Part shown: in pieces, positions 54,527 to 62,628 of the stretch
Layout of the letters: each line of letters starts with the position of its first letter
Numbering within the stretch: position 1 is the first letter of the stretch
NCBI RefSeq assembly: GCF_900102185.1
Contig: NZ_LT629690.1
Location: 4,588,001-4,652,000, forward strand
Origin: Terriglobus roseus
GTDB lineage: Bacteria > Acidobacteriota > Terriglobia > Terriglobales > Acidobacteriaceae
Length of the DNA stretch: 64,000 nt
Direction: 5' to 3'
Notes under the pieces: generated by a model
Databases searched by the model: none
What the model was told of the DNA's origin: nothing
Seen by the model: only the letters and a program-made list of their open reading frames with translations
Made by a program: the position numbers and the translations under genes

Positions 54527-54905
54527 GCGATCAAGCCCGTCGTCGCCCCAGCTCAATGCGCTTGTCAACAGGGTTGTTGTTTACCTGCGAAGCAGACCTG
54601 GTGGCGATCAAGTCGTGCCCAAAATCGTTGGGAAGGCTATAGGGGAAACGGAGATTCGTGCGCTTACTGCTCTACGTGTGCTTGAAGAACAGGGCATCGT
54701 TCACCATCATTTCGGCCTGTACTGCACGGAAAAGGGCATCCCGCTGGAGTCCATTGACGACCTGTCGCAGCTTCCGGCGGAGAAGTATTGCGATGCCTGC
54801 GATGAAGATCATTCTGAAGCTGAGGGGGAGTACAAGGTAGAAATCTACTACACGATAGACCCACGAAGGTTGGCACAATTCAGAGAACGTAAGGTGGCGG
54901 CCTAG
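54504..54905 (+). CDS. winged-helix-like protein with CxxC motif, second cassette gene
   Basis: The 133-residue protein has a likely winged-helix segment (about residues 15-75: ALVNRVVVYLRSRPGGDQV, then ETEIRALTALRVLEEQGIVHHHF), followed by YCDACDEDHSEAEGEYKVEIYY, a short CxxCxxxH stretch that could bind zinc, and a beta strand pair. The start lies 23 bp inside the previous gene, and the next gene begins three bases after the stop. DNA or RNA binding is a guess from the fold. Confidence 0.68.
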   Translation: MSLLNWFKRSSPSSPQLNALVNRVVVYLRSRPGGDQVVPKIVGKAIGETEIRALTALRVLEEQGIVHHHFGLYCTEKGIPLESIDDLSQLPAEKYCDACDEDHSEAEGEYKVEIYYTIDPRRLAQFRERKVAA

Positions 54906-54908
54906 CTG

Positions 54909-55430
54909 ATGGAACCCTCTTTCCTTCGTGAAGAGATCGCGCGATTGCGTGTGGAAGCAGAACGCGAGTCCGACCTCGGACTTAGGAAGGAGCACTACAA
55001 GACCATCCGCCATTTGCATCGTCAGTACCGAAAGGCTACAAGGCATCGTGCGCCCTGGTTTGGCTTTCTGCGAATCACTGGCTCATTTCTCGTCGTCTTT
55101 CTGCTCGCTCTATGGGGAGTAGTGAAGCTGACAAAAACGTACGGACGTGAAGAGACGATTACCGGCGGCTGGTTGGCTTGCATTGCCTTTGTGCTCATAT
55201 CCGTCACGATGCTTGTCATGCTAAGACTTATCAGCGCAGACACATATTCGACCGTTGTCGGTGGAGCACTGAAAACGCTCCAAAGTATATTGGGCGTCAA
55301 ACCCGAGACCTCGGATACGGAAAAGACTGACGCTAGGCCCGCAGAGCTTCCGAAACCGATAGAGTCATCTAGTTCTATTCAACACACCCCTCATGTCTCC
55401 TTTGATGAGGGCGGAGCTGATGGAACGTGA
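54909..55430 (+). CDS. two-TM protein, third cassette gene
   Basis: The 173-residue protein has a charged helical N-terminus (about residues 1-46), two membrane helices (about 52-75 and 88-108) and a cytosolic Pro/Glu/Ser-rich tail. Two-TM proteins with a helical N-terminal sensor are common effector types in bacterial immune modules; that role here is only inference from context. It begins three bases after the previous gene. Confidence 0.7.
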   Translation: MEPSFLREEIARLRVEAERESDLGLRKEHYKTIRHLHRQYRKATRHRAPWFGFLRITGSFLVVFLLALWGVVKLTKTYGREETITGGWLACIAFVLISVTMLVMLRLISADTYSTVVGGALKTLQSILGVKPETSDTEKTDARPAELPKPIESSSSIQHTPHVSFDEGGADGT

Positions 55431-55508
55431 TGACGAGGCAGCTCTGTCGAAACGACAGAGGGGCAGGCGACGGATTGTAATTCCATGCTTTGAAGCGCCT
55501 TCGATACA

Positions 55509-55536
55509 TTGCTGACTCGTTGGCTTCCGCTAGAAT
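55509..55536 (+). promoter_or_regulatory. possible sigma-70-like promoter for the VWA-PP2C-kinase operon
   Basis: TTGCTG (55509-55514) and TAGAAT (55531-55536) are separated by 16 bp and lie about 100 bp before the VWA start. The match to the consensus is partial, so this is tentative. Confidence 0.25.
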
Positions 55537-55633
55537 GTCTTGACTTACTTCAACCGAGTTGCACTCCCCGTATCTTGCAGGGAATTGGGGGAAGCATCGC
55601 GATGTTCTCGACGAGATCGAAGGAGATGTGCAA

Positions 55634-56467
55634 ATGCCCTATACAGCCGAAATCAGCCGCAGCAATCCCACTTGTTTTATCTTCCTGTTGGACCAGTCCG
55701 GATCGATGGCCGAGAATTTTGGAGAAAGCGGTGTGCGGAAGGCGGATTTTCTCGCTGATGTCGTTAATCGCACCCTACATGATCTAGTCATTCGCTGCAC
55801 GCGCATGGAAGAGATACGTAGCTACTACCAAATTTCAATCATCGGGTACGGAGCATCCGTAGGTCCTGTTTTCAGCGGTTCGCTCAGCGGACGTTCGCAT
55901 GTGCCTGTGGGAGAGGTTGCCGATTTGCCCGCGCGGTTGGAGAACCGCACCAAAAGGGTTCCAGATGGTGCGGGCGGTCTTGTAGAACAGCAAGTCAGGT
56001 TTCCAGTATGGATTGATCCGACAGCGAACGGAGGCACTCCTATGTGCGATGCTTTCGGCCAGGTTCGCTCTCTACTAGAGCAGTGGCTTCATGAGCATCC
56101 CAACTGCTTTCCGCCAACGGTACTGCACATCACAGATGGTGAATCTACAGACGGCGATCCATCTGGGGTCGCCAACCAAATCTTGTCCATGGGGACTAGC
56201 GACGGTCCGGTGTTATTGTTCAATTGCCACGTCTCTTCGCGTCATACCGTGAAGATCGAATATCCGGGAGATGAATCGCAGCTGCCCGATGACTTTGCTC
56301 GCATGTTGTTCAAAATATCGACGCCACTTCCAGGAGTATTCCAGCAAGCGGCTTCCAATATGGGTCTCAAAACTTCCGACGGAGCGCGTGGCTTTGTCTT
56401 CAACGGGGACCCGGTATCCGTAGCGCAATTCTTCGAGATCGGGACACGGCCAGCGAATCTACGATGA
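55634..56467 (+). CDS. TerY-like VWA domain protein
   Basis: The ATG at 55634, preceded by AAGGAG, gives 277 residues; the frame upstream to 55559 lacks support. The whole protein is one VWA domain with an intact metal site: DQSGSM (D20, S22, S24), GGTPM for the Thr, and TDGESTDGD for the second Asp. No signal or membrane helix is seen, so it is cytosolic. Its stop overlaps the PP2C start, and a kinase follows: the order and pattern match the TerY-P triad described near tellurite-resistance-type systems. It probably acts as the metal-dependent scaffold or substrate of the other two. Confidence 0.85.
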   Translation: MPYTAEISRSNPTCFIFLLDQSGSMAENFGESGVRKADFLADVVNRTLHDLVIRCTRMEEIRSYYQISIIGYGASVGPVFSGSLSGRSHVPVGEVADLPARLENRTKRVPDGAGGLVEQQVRFPVWIDPTANGGTPMCDAFGQVRSLLEQWLHEHPNCFPPTVLHITDGESTDGDPSGVANQILSMGTSDGPVLLFNCHVSSRHTVKIEYPGDESQLPDDFARMLFKISTPLPGVFQQAASNMGLKTSDGARGFVFNGDPVSVAQFFEIGTRPANLR

Positions 56468-57243
56468 ACGGTAGTGGTTGGCATTTCTCCGTGTCACAAT
56501 TTCTGTTGCCCAAAGCTGGGTCGCTGGCCTCTGAATGTGAGGACGCAGCGGCGCTGTCTCTTAAGCAAGGTCGTTTCTGCGTCGCAGACGGCGCTACTGA
56601 AGCCTACGATTCAAGGCGATGGGCAAGACTGCTAACTAAGTGTTGGGCAGCTAGCAGCCACTTACTAACACGAGAAGAATTCGAGCCATGGCTTTCCGCC
56701 TTGGGGGACCGACTTGAACGTCGTTGGACCCGTCGAGCATTGCCGTGGTACGCAGAAGAAAAGGCAAGAGGGGGAGCCTTTGCTGCCTTCGTCGGGATTG
56801 CGTTCATCCCGTCGGAAAAATACCTCGCCTGGCAAGCGGTGGCATTGGGAGATAGTTGTCTAGTTCATCTCCGAAATAGAACGATTGTGAACGCGCTGCC
56901 GATTAGTGAGCCGGAGGCTTTTGGATATCACCCAACGCTTATCCCTTCCAAACTTCACAGACAGCAAGGAATTGGGGAGCAACTTACGGTCAGGTCCGGC
57001 AAGGTCGCATCGCACGATACATTCTTGTTGCTCACCGACGCAATTGCAGCTTGGTATCTCCGCATGTCCCTAGACGATTCTCCCCGTGTCCATGACTTGG
57101 CGCAACTATTGGATTCAAGGGACACTCTTGGCTTTGTTAATTTCATCGAGCAAGAACGTGACCAAAAGCGCCTTCGCAACGATGACGTGGCGATAATGCG
57201 AATCACTCTCGAAGGGCCGCCAGCTCACGCAGTGACGGTTTGA
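56464..57243 (+). CDS. PP2C-like protein phosphatase of the triad
   Basis: The 259-residue protein has the PP2C metal-site motifs: CEDAA near residue 26, VADGATEA near 40, ALGDSCLVHLR near 127, LLLTDAIAAW near 185 and NDDVAIMRI near the end. It should remove phosphate from Ser/Thr residues, presumably those added by the kinase encoded next. The start overlaps the VWA stop by four bases. It is shorter and more divergent than regulatory PP2Cs such as PphA, as in other TerY-type triads. Confidence 0.85.
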   Translation: MNGSGWHFSVSQFLLPKAGSLASECEDAAALSLKQGRFCVADGATEAYDSRRWARLLTKCWAASSHLLTREEFEPWLSALGDRLERRWTRRALPWYAEEKARGGAFAAFVGIAFIPSEKYLAWQAVALGDSCLVHLRNRTIVNALPISEPEAFGYHPTLIPSKLHRQQGIGEQLTVRSGKVASHDTFLLLTDAIAAWYLRMSLDDSPRVHDLAQLLDSRDTLGFVNFIEQERDQKRLRNDDVAIMRITLEGPPAHAVTV

Positions 57244-57253
57244 TGAATGCCTG

Positions 57254-58975
57254 ATGCCTACTGGTCCGTGGCCCAGCTCGCGCGATTACGTCGAAGCAGT
57301 TCAGAACCCCGGTGTGGCATTTCAAGACCCCGACCTTAGAACATCGGTTCCCGCAATAGACCGACTCGGTATGCCATTCGTCACATCTGGCCAGTTCGCC
57401 TATGTGTTCAAACTGAATACTTCTAGTAGCAAGGCGCAAGCGGTTCGCTGTTTTCGTGGTGCAGTTGGCGACCGACAAGACCGATATCAGAAAATCGACG
57501 ACCACCTAGACAAGGTTTCGGCTCCTTGCTTTGTGAGCTTCGAGTACGATCCTCAGGGCATCCTGGTTGGGGGCCAGCGATACCCGATTCAGGTGATGGA
57601 GTGGATAGGCGGCTATCCTCTCGACGTGTATCTTCCAAATGTTCTGGGTAGGAAGGACATGCTGAAGTTCCTGGCCGATCAATGGCTCAAGGCACTGGCA
57701 ACACTGCGCGATGGAGGCATGGCCCACGGCGATCTCCAGCACGGCAACGTTATCGTGGACGAGAGTAATTCCTTACGCCTTGTTGATCTCGATGGAATGT
57801 ATGTGCCCTCAATGGTGGGCTGGAAGTCTTCTGAACTTGGCCATCGCCACTACCAGCACCCCAAACGATCAGCGGAATATTTCGATGCTACCCTCGACAA
57901 CTTTTCAGGTCTCGTCATCCATCTTTCTCTGCTCGCTTTGGGAGAGCAGCCAAGTTTGTGGCAGGAATTTCATGACGAGAATCTTATCTTCGTCAAGAGC
58001 GATTTTGAGGCTCCACAGGCGTCCAAACTCTTAGGAAAAATCAAGCTCATTGGTGGAGACTGCAAGCGGCTAGCCGAAGCGCTTGAAAAGGCTTGCTCAG
58101 AAGACCCATCACGTTGTCCCTCAGTGTTGGACCTCATAGGGACTGTGCCGTCGAAGCTGCCTTCCTGGATGATCAACTCGCCAGTGGTTGCTGTCCAGCA
58201 GTCTACCCGCGAAGTGAAGCCCGGACAGGTACCACCGCCCGTCGTTTCGAACAGCTTCCCGTTCGCTGACCAGCGCAAAAGCGCTGGAAAGCCCTGGTAT
58301 CTCGCAACATCAGCGGGAGTTACTCCGCAACCTCAGGTCACATTTACGACCGTACTCCAGCCGGTCAAAATGTCAGTTCGTGAGGTTGCGCGTCAGACGG
58401 TGGCCCATGCGTTTCTTGGGGTCTTCGCCATCTGGTTGATCATCCCGTTGTTACGGATGCCGTTCGTTTGGCTTGGAGCTTCATCACTAACGGCCACTTG
58501 GCTGGCCATTGTTGCGTATCTGACCACATGCAGTGTGCTCGCCTATCGCCGCGTAGCCAGAGGAATAAAGCCACCGCTCGCCTCTCCGTCCGCGAACGTG
58601 AGTGTAGTCCAAGCGGTTTCAGCTCCGCCTCCTGCCGTACGTCCGGTGCCGAACGCAACACTAGGGGCAGTTCCTGTTCAATCGTCGCGCCTGATACAAA
58701 AGTATTCGCTTCTTGGCTCGCATCAGGCTGGCTTCTCAAATCCCGCCTCGCGACCTCAGCCTAAGCCTCAGCCTGGGCTTACACCGAGAAAAGTCATAAC
58801 CAGAAGCCCGGTTGCCATCCCGAACCCACTCGTCGGGAGTTCGATTAGGCTGATCTACCATAGGCCATCCTGCAAATGGGCCTTAAAGATTTCGCAACGC
58901 AACCGTGTGCGTTTCAGTTCCGAGGTAGATGCAAAAGCGCGTGGATACAGGCCGTGTAGCGTATGTTCACCATAG
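57254..58975 (+). CDS. protein kinase with C-terminal membrane and zinc-binding-like segments
   Basis: The 573-residue protein starts with a kinase domain: glycine-loop region MPFVTSGQFAYVFKL (near residue 40), AVRCF at the usual VAIK position (Arg instead of Lys there), catalytic loop HGDLQHGN (near 158) and VDLDGMY in place of DFG. The end of the kinase lobe is near residue 310. Two membrane helices follow (about 378-435), then a Pro-rich linker and a C-terminal motif HRPSCKWA...RPCSVC, a CxxC plus His/Cys pair that probably binds zinc. It lies 10 bp after the PP2C gene. Its substrates are unknown; the VWA protein is the obvious candidate. Confidence 0.85.
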   Translation: MPTGPWPSSRDYVEAVQNPGVAFQDPDLRTSVPAIDRLGMPFVTSGQFAYVFKLNTSSSKAQAVRCFRGAVGDRQDRYQKIDDHLDKVSAPCFVSFEYDPQGILVGGQRYPIQVMEWIGGYPLDVYLPNVLGRKDMLKFLADQWLKALATLRDGGMAHGDLQHGNVIVDESNSLRLVDLDGMYVPSMVGWKSSELGHRHYQHPKRSAEYFDATLDNFSGLVIHLSLLALGEQPSLWQEFHDENLIFVKSDFEAPQASKLLGKIKLIGGDCKRLAEALEKACSEDPSRCPSVLDLIGTVPSKLPSWMINSPVVAVQQSTREVKPGQVPPPVVSNSFPFADQRKSAGKPWYLATSAGVTPQPQVTFTTVLQPVKMSVREVARQTVAHAFLGVFAIWLIIPLLRMPFVWLGASSLTATWLAIVAYLTTCSVLAYRRVARGIKPPLASPSANVSVVQAVSAPPPAVRPVPNATLGAVPVQSSRLIQKYSLLGSHQAGFSNPASRPQPKPQPGLTPRKVITRSPVAIPNPLVGSSIRLIYHRPSCKWALKISQRNRVRFSSEVDAKARGYRPCSVCSP

Positions 58976-59176
58976 GTACTACCGGAACAAGCGGGCCATC
59001 AATCGTGATGACAATCTCCCTGCTAGACGACGCAGAACCCGCCGCAAAGCGCGCCCCTTGAGTAAAGCATCTACGTCACCGAGGAAGCGTGCACTGGCAT
59101 AGAGAATGGTCCGGAACTTACCTATTGTCATCGCCGCACTTGCTGATTCAATTCCGATTTCTAGGACCTAAGACGA

Positions 59177-59719
59177 ATGTCTGACCTGTTTACGAAGGCT
59201 GAGAAGGTCAAGACCGCTACAAAACTGTGGGTTATTGGGATTGCTTTGATCATTATGCTTAACATGCCTTACGGTGATGATCATACTCAACCTGCCCCCG
59301 TCATGACGCCAGCCCTCCATCCGCTATCCGCCGAACCGCAGTCTGTCGCGACAATATCCCCACCATCGAATACTCACCCCCCGCTGCCATCTTCAGTGAC
59401 AGGAGAATATGTCGGCTCGGTGAGTAATGAAACTGCGGCGCTATCAGCCAATTTTGCAGTGACGTTACGAGAGTCTAAAGGAAAGCTTTCTGGTTCTATG
59501 TCTGTCGAGCCTCCGCTCTATGGAAGTGGCCCCTTGGAAGGAACCGTGAGCGGACTCCATATGGCTTTTGCCGTGTCTAGTTCGATAGGAAGCATTGAGT
59601 TTGTTGGTACCCGCAGCCGACAGGGAATTGTAGGGACATATACGGTCATCCAGAAAACCGGCGGAACAGAAAAGGGGAGCTTCACGTTGAAACGATCTGC
59701 GATGAAGGTTCCTAAGTGA
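59177..59719 (+). CDS. membrane-anchored beta-domain protein
   Basis: The 180-residue protein has an N-terminal anchor (about residues 15-32), a Pro/Ser-rich linker, then a beta-strand-rich domain (about 75-170) with repeated L-S-G, G-S-M, G-T-V and F-V-G turns. A similar pattern is seen in the lipoprotein encoded at 60664-61653. No family is recognised. It lies 201 bp after the kinase gene; I see no gene in that gap. Confidence 0.65.
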   Translation: MSDLFTKAEKVKTATKLWVIGIALIIMLNMPYGDDHTQPAPVMTPALHPLSAEPQSVATISPPSNTHPPLPSSVTGEYVGSVSNETAALSANFAVTLRESKGKLSGSMSVEPPLYGSGPLEGTVSGLHMAFAVSSSIGSIEFVGTRSRQGIVGTYTVIQKTGGTEKGSFTLKRSAMKVPK

Positions 59720-59799
59720 AGTCCTCGCTGCCCGCCTGAATCAACCGTTCGGCTGACCAGCCCCTCGAAGACTCGAAGTCGTTGGGTATATCACGAACC

Positions 59800-60660
59800 T
59801 CAAGAAGACTTTCCGAAGGAAAGCGGACGTCCAAGATTGTTGAGGAAGACATCTGTCTTGTCGCAAATTAGGAGTTGAGCGTCCAAAGCAGCCAAGTAGT
59901 GTTCCGCTTTTTGAAGGGCACTCGGATTGCTGCGATCAACTAGTGATTCGACGCTGGTCTTCATATCGGTAAGCCATTTGCGAACGTTATTGTTTGACTT
60001 CTGTTCTTGTGCTGCGTCGAATTTCGCAAATGCGCTGATTGTGAACGAGTGAGATAAAGCCTGGAAGGGAAATAAAGCCGTCAGCTCTCCGTCGTTTTTG
60101 GTCATCCGCTTGAACATCTCCCCTAAACACCAGTCTCCATGTATGGCAACATATTTGGTGACATTGCGGTCTATCTCGACAAAAGGTGTTCCGCGTTCTT
60201 CAGCGGTTCTTTTGAATGCCGAGACACCTGCTTCGTTTTCGTATGCGCGGTGGTAGCCGGTGCCTACAAGCCGATTATCCTCATGGCAAATTGGACCGCG
60301 TGTTACATATCCCCTGCACATCACACCGAGTCGCATCAGTTGCATAACAAGCACCCAACAATGGTTGATTAGCTGAATAAGGCCCGCCGGAGACACTTCG
60401 CAAGACACGATAAGGGAATCAGAAATCTGGGTTACACGAAAGCTGAGATCACGGGATACGTGATGGCTTTCCGGACAGATACGTGCCCCACTCTTTTCTA
60501 GGCGTTCGCGGTGTTTCCGCTCCCCACTCTCTTCCAGTATGGCAAGCACTTGTCCCAACGTTGTATCGCCATTGTTCTCAGCTTTGACAACCAGTTGCTT
60601 GAATCCGAGGACATCCACAAAAGCCACGAACTTGTCCTGAAACTGAACGGCATTCCCCAT
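59800..60660 (-). CDS. nucleotidyl-cyclase-like protein
   Basis: This 286-residue protein has the pattern of divergent class III cyclases: FVAFVDVLGFKQLV (D16) resembles the first metal-binding strand FxDxxGF, and TQISDSLIVS (D81) the second. RGYVTRGPICHEDNRLVGTGYHRAYENE (about residues 116-142) matches the conserved glycine and arginine block of that uncharacterised family, which includes candidates for cyclic-nucleotide signalling in phage defence. It starts three bases after the lipoprotein gene, so the two form an operon. Activity is not proven, and no cyclic-nucleotide-binding effector is recognisable next to it. Confidence 0.6.
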   Translation of the reverse strand: MGNAVQFQDKFVAFVDVLGFKQLVVKAENNGDTTLGQVLAILEESGERKHRERLEKSGARICPESHHVSRDLSFRVTQISDSLIVSCEVSPAGLIQLINHCWVLVMQLMRLGVMCRGYVTRGPICHEDNRLVGTGYHRAYENEAGVSAFKRTAEERGTPFVEIDRNVTKYVAIHGDWCLGEMFKRMTKNDGELTALFPFQALSHSFTISAFAKFDAAQEQKSNNNVRKWLTDMKTSVESLVDRSNPSALQKAEHYLAALDAQLLICDKTDVFLNNLGRPLSFGKSS

Positions 60661-60663
60661 GCA

Positions 60664-61653
60664 CTACTCCAACCTCTGCGCGTCGTCCAGCAACTTTGCT
60701 TGATATTCTTTCTCACGTTTATAGACATTCTCCAAACGGCTGAGGCCCGCAACTATCGCTGCATACTTTTGATTAAACGCGGGAGCAGCATTAAGAAGAC
60801 GATTGCACGCCCCCTTATGCTCTTCGATTTCGGCTTGTGGCAGATTCCCACCTATCGGCTGAGTCTCGTGGCACCTTTGCGCCAATTCCGATACCTGATT
60901 CACTAAGGGAGCAATGTTCGTCTCTAACGATCTTTGCAATGCCTCTCCCTGAAAGTGCACTTGGTCGGTGTTCAGGGATATTTGAGTTGCAGCGACTTCA
61001 AGCTGTGACCGGGCAACCGCCCGACTAGGATTACCGACTAGCTGACGTTCCCGCGTAACGTATTCGCTCACTTTTGCAGTGACGGCTATATACGCCTTCT
61101 CAGCATTTGGAAACCGTCCCAGATGCACATCGGCCTCAGCATCGAACCGCTGCATTTGGCTAATCACCCGGTCAACGTGGGACAAGAAATCCTTCTCCGC
61201 CTGAAGCGTCCGCCGTTGTCCGGCAGCCGTTGCACGAGCAGAAATGATCGTTTGCGAGCGTTTGCTCTGGTCGTCTAGCTGTGCCTGATAGTCCGCCAAT
61301 GACGCACGCTTCAGGATGACCGGCGTGGATGGAACACCCGAAAGGGTAAGCGAATTGCCGTCGAACCTACCGGATAGCGTTGTCTGCGCCATCCCAAGGA
61401 TGCCACCACCTGACAGCATGACGTTCTCTCCATTCACTGCACCAGTGAGAGACACGGACTCATGGTCAATCTTGCCGCCCGGCTTCAGCACGGAAGAGAC
61501 GAGCTGCCCCGTGAGATGGTTATCTGGTGTGCGAACGAGCTGGAGCCAACAGACAGCTACCTCATCGTTCATCAGGTAGGAACCAGACACGTCTTTCTTA
61601 CACCCAGTCAACAGCACTAAGGCAGCAAGGCAGCACAAAGCGAAGCGATTCAT
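60664..61653 (-). CDS. lipoprotein with beta domain and coiled coil
   Basis: The 329-residue protein has a lipobox LTGC (Cys18) after a short hydrophobic signal. A beta-rich domain spans about residues 22-115, with turns of the kind seen in the protein at 59177-59719, and long helical, coiled-coil-like segments follow (about 120-329). It is membrane-anchored and probably extracytoplasmic. The cyclase-like gene starts three bases after its stop. A palindrome (61703-61717) lies 50 bp before its start and could regulate the pair. Confidence 0.7.
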   Translation of the reverse strand: MNRFALCCLAALVLLTGCKKDVSGSYLMNDEVAVCWLQLVRTPDNHLTGQLVSSVLKPGGKIDHESVSLTGAVNGENVMLSGGGILGMAQTTLSGRFDGNSLTLSGVPSTPVILKRASLADYQAQLDDQSKRSQTIISARATAAGQRRTLQAEKDFLSHVDRVISQMQRFDAEADVHLGRFPNAEKAYIAVTAKVSEYVTRERQLVGNPSRAVARSQLEVAATQISLNTDQVHFQGEALQRSLETNIAPLVNQVSELAQRCHETQPIGGNLPQAEIEEHKGACNRLLNAAPAFNQKYAAIVAGLSRLENVYKREKEYQAKLLDDAQRLE

Positions 61654-61702
61654 AGTCGTTCTCAGCCCAACTGTGATGGAAGCAACATGATAGCTCTCTT
61701 CG

Positions 61703-61717
61703 GCGTATCAGATACGC
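61703..61717. repeat. island palindrome, copy 4, in the promoter of the lipoprotein gene
   Basis: GCGTATCAGATACGC, the same arms as copies 2 and 3 with a different three-base centre. It lies 50 bp before the lipoprotein start (minus strand), a good operator position. Confidence 0.68.
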
Positions 61718-61736
61718 AAGCAACTCCTATTCTTCG

Positions 61737-62603
61737 TCACAAGACCTTTTGCAAGACCTGACAGAGTAGATGGCAGGCCGCTTCGCTAAGAAGCAGTGCA
61801 TAATTTACGTCTTCTCCATGGGGGGTGAGACCTACCCGCTTGCTGAAATCCACGGGGTGCTTCTTGTCTGCCGAAGCAGTACGCAGGTCTGCCCCATGAG
61901 CGAGCTTATTGCGAAGCGTGTAGAGAGGAAGGGCAATCTCTTCGACTGTATAGGTTGGCGCATCAGATTTTGAATGCCAGTTGGGAAGTGCAAGTGTCTG
62001 AGGGCCTAGGCAATCGCAGAGTTTTTTCTTGAACTCTTCGCGTCCACCACTATCGAAAATTGCCTCTAACCCTGTGACCCAGAGAAGTCCGGCAATGTAA
62101 GGGTGGAAGTGCTCTAGGCCCAGTTGGAGTAGCGTGAGAGCGTTCTTCTGCTCTACGCTTTTCCCATCCATGACAGGTTGTATACGGTCGATCATGTCAG
62201 GGACTCGGGCAAGCATCTCATCATCGAACCTGTTCTTCCTGGCCCACTGGCCCGGCTCCATTGGCGGGCGTCGTTCTATCTGCTGCCGTCGATATACGAA
62301 GCCGAGGGTGCATATTGGCTTGATGACTTGAATAGCCATCAGACCGGCATAGAAGCGATTCGCGCCGCGTTCCGGGGCATCTCTCACTGACTCCCCCGGT
62401 ATCCATTGCGGGTATTCACACACAAGGTAGCGGGCCGCCTCTGCCTCCTGCTCCATCTCTCCCTGCCCTTGTGCCCAGTCCCAGCGGTGAGCAAGCAGTT
62501 GATCGTTTGGGCGCACCAATGACAGCCCTTCACCCAAGGAAATGCGATCCTCCCCTTCTCTCGCAATGCCTAATAGCGCGGTGTGAATGGTGTCTATGCT
62601 CAC
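61737..62603 (-). CDS. HEPN-like domain protein
   Basis: A GTG at 62603 gives 288 residues. Near the end, TLRNKLAHGADL contains R231-N-K-L-A-H236, the RX4H motif of HEPN ribonucleases; LLWVTGLEAIFDSGGREEFKKKL before it fits the helix-rich Apea-type HEPN family. The N-terminal 150 residues are probably a sensing or fold-specific part. HEPN proteins of this kind are often RNA-cleaving effectors in defence or toxin systems. The only upstream ribosome-like sequence is a (GA)9 tract, seven bases from the start. Confidence 0.65.
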   Translation of the reverse strand: MSIDTIHTALLGIAREGEDRISLGEGLSLVRPNDQLLAHRWDWAQGQGEMEQEAEAARYLVCEYPQWIPGESVRDAPERGANRFYAGLMAIQVIKPICTLGFVYRRQQIERRPPMEPGQWARKNRFDDEMLARVPDMIDRIQPVMDGKSVEQKNALTLLQLGLEHFHPYIAGLLWVTGLEAIFDSGGREEFKKKLCDCLGPQTLALPNWHSKSDAPTYTVEEIALPLYTLRNKLAHGADLRTASADKKHPVDFSKRVGLTPHGEDVNYALLLSEAACHLLCQVLQKVL

Positions 62604-62610
62604 GTAGTTT

Positions 62611-62628
62611 TCTCTCTCTCTCTCTCTC
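62611..62628 (-). repeat. (GA)9 dinucleotide repeat at the ribosome-binding position
   Basis: On the minus strand GA is repeated nine times, then AAACTAC, then the GTG start of the HEPN-like gene. The purine tract would serve as a Shine-Dalgarno, and slippage would change spacing from the start or promoter. Confidence 0.8.
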
